Assembly (NCBI GenBank): GCA_038123735.1
Contig: JAYPAP010000145.1
Span: forward strand, 1-6,377
Direction of reading: 5' to 3'
Length of the DNA stretch: 6,377 bases
Source of the DNA: REDI01 sp038123735
GTDB taxonomy: Bacteria; Myxococcota_A; UBA796; GCA-2862545
Below the pieces are notes generated by a model, which made no database searches, was not told the DNA's origin, and saw only the letters and a list, made by a program, of their open reading frames with translations. This document shows, piece after piece, positions 5,985-6,377 of this stretch. Made by a program: the position numbers and the translations under genes. Each line of letters opens with the position of its first letter. The stretch's first letter is position 1.

Positions 5985-6377
5985 ATAGACCTCGTATTGC
6001 TCGGCATGGTAATGTGCGATTGCCCGCACGATCACTCGCTTTCCAATATCGCTTTCGAGTTGCTCCACCTCGTCGAAATGTTCGCCATAGAGCACATCAG
6101 CGATCGCCGGCGTGGTGTTGACGAATACCTCTGAGACGCTGCCCGCACGTGCGGTTTCGCGACGAATTTCCCTGAAAATTTCGTAACAGAGGCTCGCGCG
6201 AGCGCGCACCACACCCGTGCCACCACATGTGGGGCAGTCCTCGGTGAGGTAGCGATCCAGCCCTTCTTGCACCCGCTTACGAGTCATTTCTACAAGGCCA
6301 AGCTCGGAGATCCGCAGCACAGTCGTTCGCGCGCGGTCCTTTCGAAGGGCATCTTCCAGGGCCCGATACACCTTCTC
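5976..6377 (-). CDS. rng: RNase G-type ribonuclease (Rne/Rng family), C-terminal part (runs off right edge)
   Basis: Rne/Rng enzymes are single-strand-specific endoribonucleases that process 16S rRNA and start mRNA decay. The last 133 residues are in view and the reading frame is open to the window edge, so a GTG at 6371 is an internal valine codon and not a start. The fragment covers the end of the catalytic region, ALRKDRARTTVLRISELGLVEMTRKR (10-35 of the fragment), where ISELGLVEMTRKR is strongly conserved. Next is the zinc-link CPTCGGTG (C48 and C51), which joins subunits in the family. The small C-terminal domain ends in GKRVIVRAIAHYHAEQYEVYAR. The protein stops soon after the core domain, with no long disordered tail of RNase E type, so RNase G is the better name. 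The DUF2064 gene follows 14 bases downstream. Confidence 0.9.
   Translation of the reverse strand, partial: EKVYRALEDALRKDRARTTVLRISELGLVEMTRKRVQEGLDRYLTEDCPTCGGTGVVRARASLCYEIFREIRRETARAGSVSEVFVNTTPAIADVLYGEHFDEVEQLESDIGKRVIVRAIAHYHAEQYEVYAR

Noticed and set aside
6369..6371. GTG as a start codon for a short 131-residue protein
   Set aside because: The frame stays open to the window edge (codons for Glu-Lys precede it) and the protein begins in the middle of the RNase E/G catalytic region, so this is a fragment of a longer gene.
1..6377. A new defence, toxin-antitoxin or mobile system
   Set aside because: No integrase, transposase, repeat array, restriction, toxin or nuclease-effector domain is visible; RecD2 and the phosphoesterase are common housekeeping families and show no island-like context.

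Overview
The window carries seven protein-coding genes packed almost end to end. Two of them run off the window: rlmN on the left and an RNase G-type gene on the right. There is no rRNA, tRNA, CRISPR array, insertion sequence or phage gene that I can see, and no gene-free stretch longer than about 50 bases. The sequence looks moderately GC-rich by eye. A lipobox-type lipoprotein and an RNase E/G-family enzyme suggest a Gram-negative bacterium. The gene styles fit a deltaproteobacterial or Myxococcota/Bradymonadota-like lineage, but that placement is a weak impression and not a result.

Layout from left to right. (1) Bases 1-466, minus strand: the N-terminal part of RlmN, the radical-SAM methyltransferase of 23S rRNA A2503. 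(2) Bases 518-952, plus strand: a hotdog-fold thioesterase of the PaaI/DUF4442 type, divergent from rlmN across 51 bases. (3) Bases 956-4579, minus strand, transcribed right to left: a DUF502 two-helix membrane protein, then a RecD2-type SF1B helicase, then a calcineurin-like metallophosphoesterase. The first junction is a TAATG stop/start overlap and the second is an 11-base overlap, so this is very probably one translationally coupled operon. (4) Bases 4607-5305, plus strand: a short lipoprotein of unrecognised family, divergent from the DUF502 gene across only 27 bases. (5) Bases 5302-5961, minus strand: a DUF2064 (TIGR04282, CofC-like) nucleotidyl/glycosyltransferase whose stop codon overlaps that of the lipoprotein gene. 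(6) Bases 5976-6377, minus strand: the C-terminal end of an RNase G-type ribonuclease, 14 bases upstream of the DUF2064 gene.

Most genes are housekeeping-like: rRNA modification, RNA processing, DNA repair helicase, membrane protein. The points most worth a second look are the coupled DUF502-recD2-phosphoesterase unit, the unidentified lipoprotein, and the compressed junctions, where stops, starts and small hairpins coincide. I do not see convincing evidence of a new defence or mobile system here.
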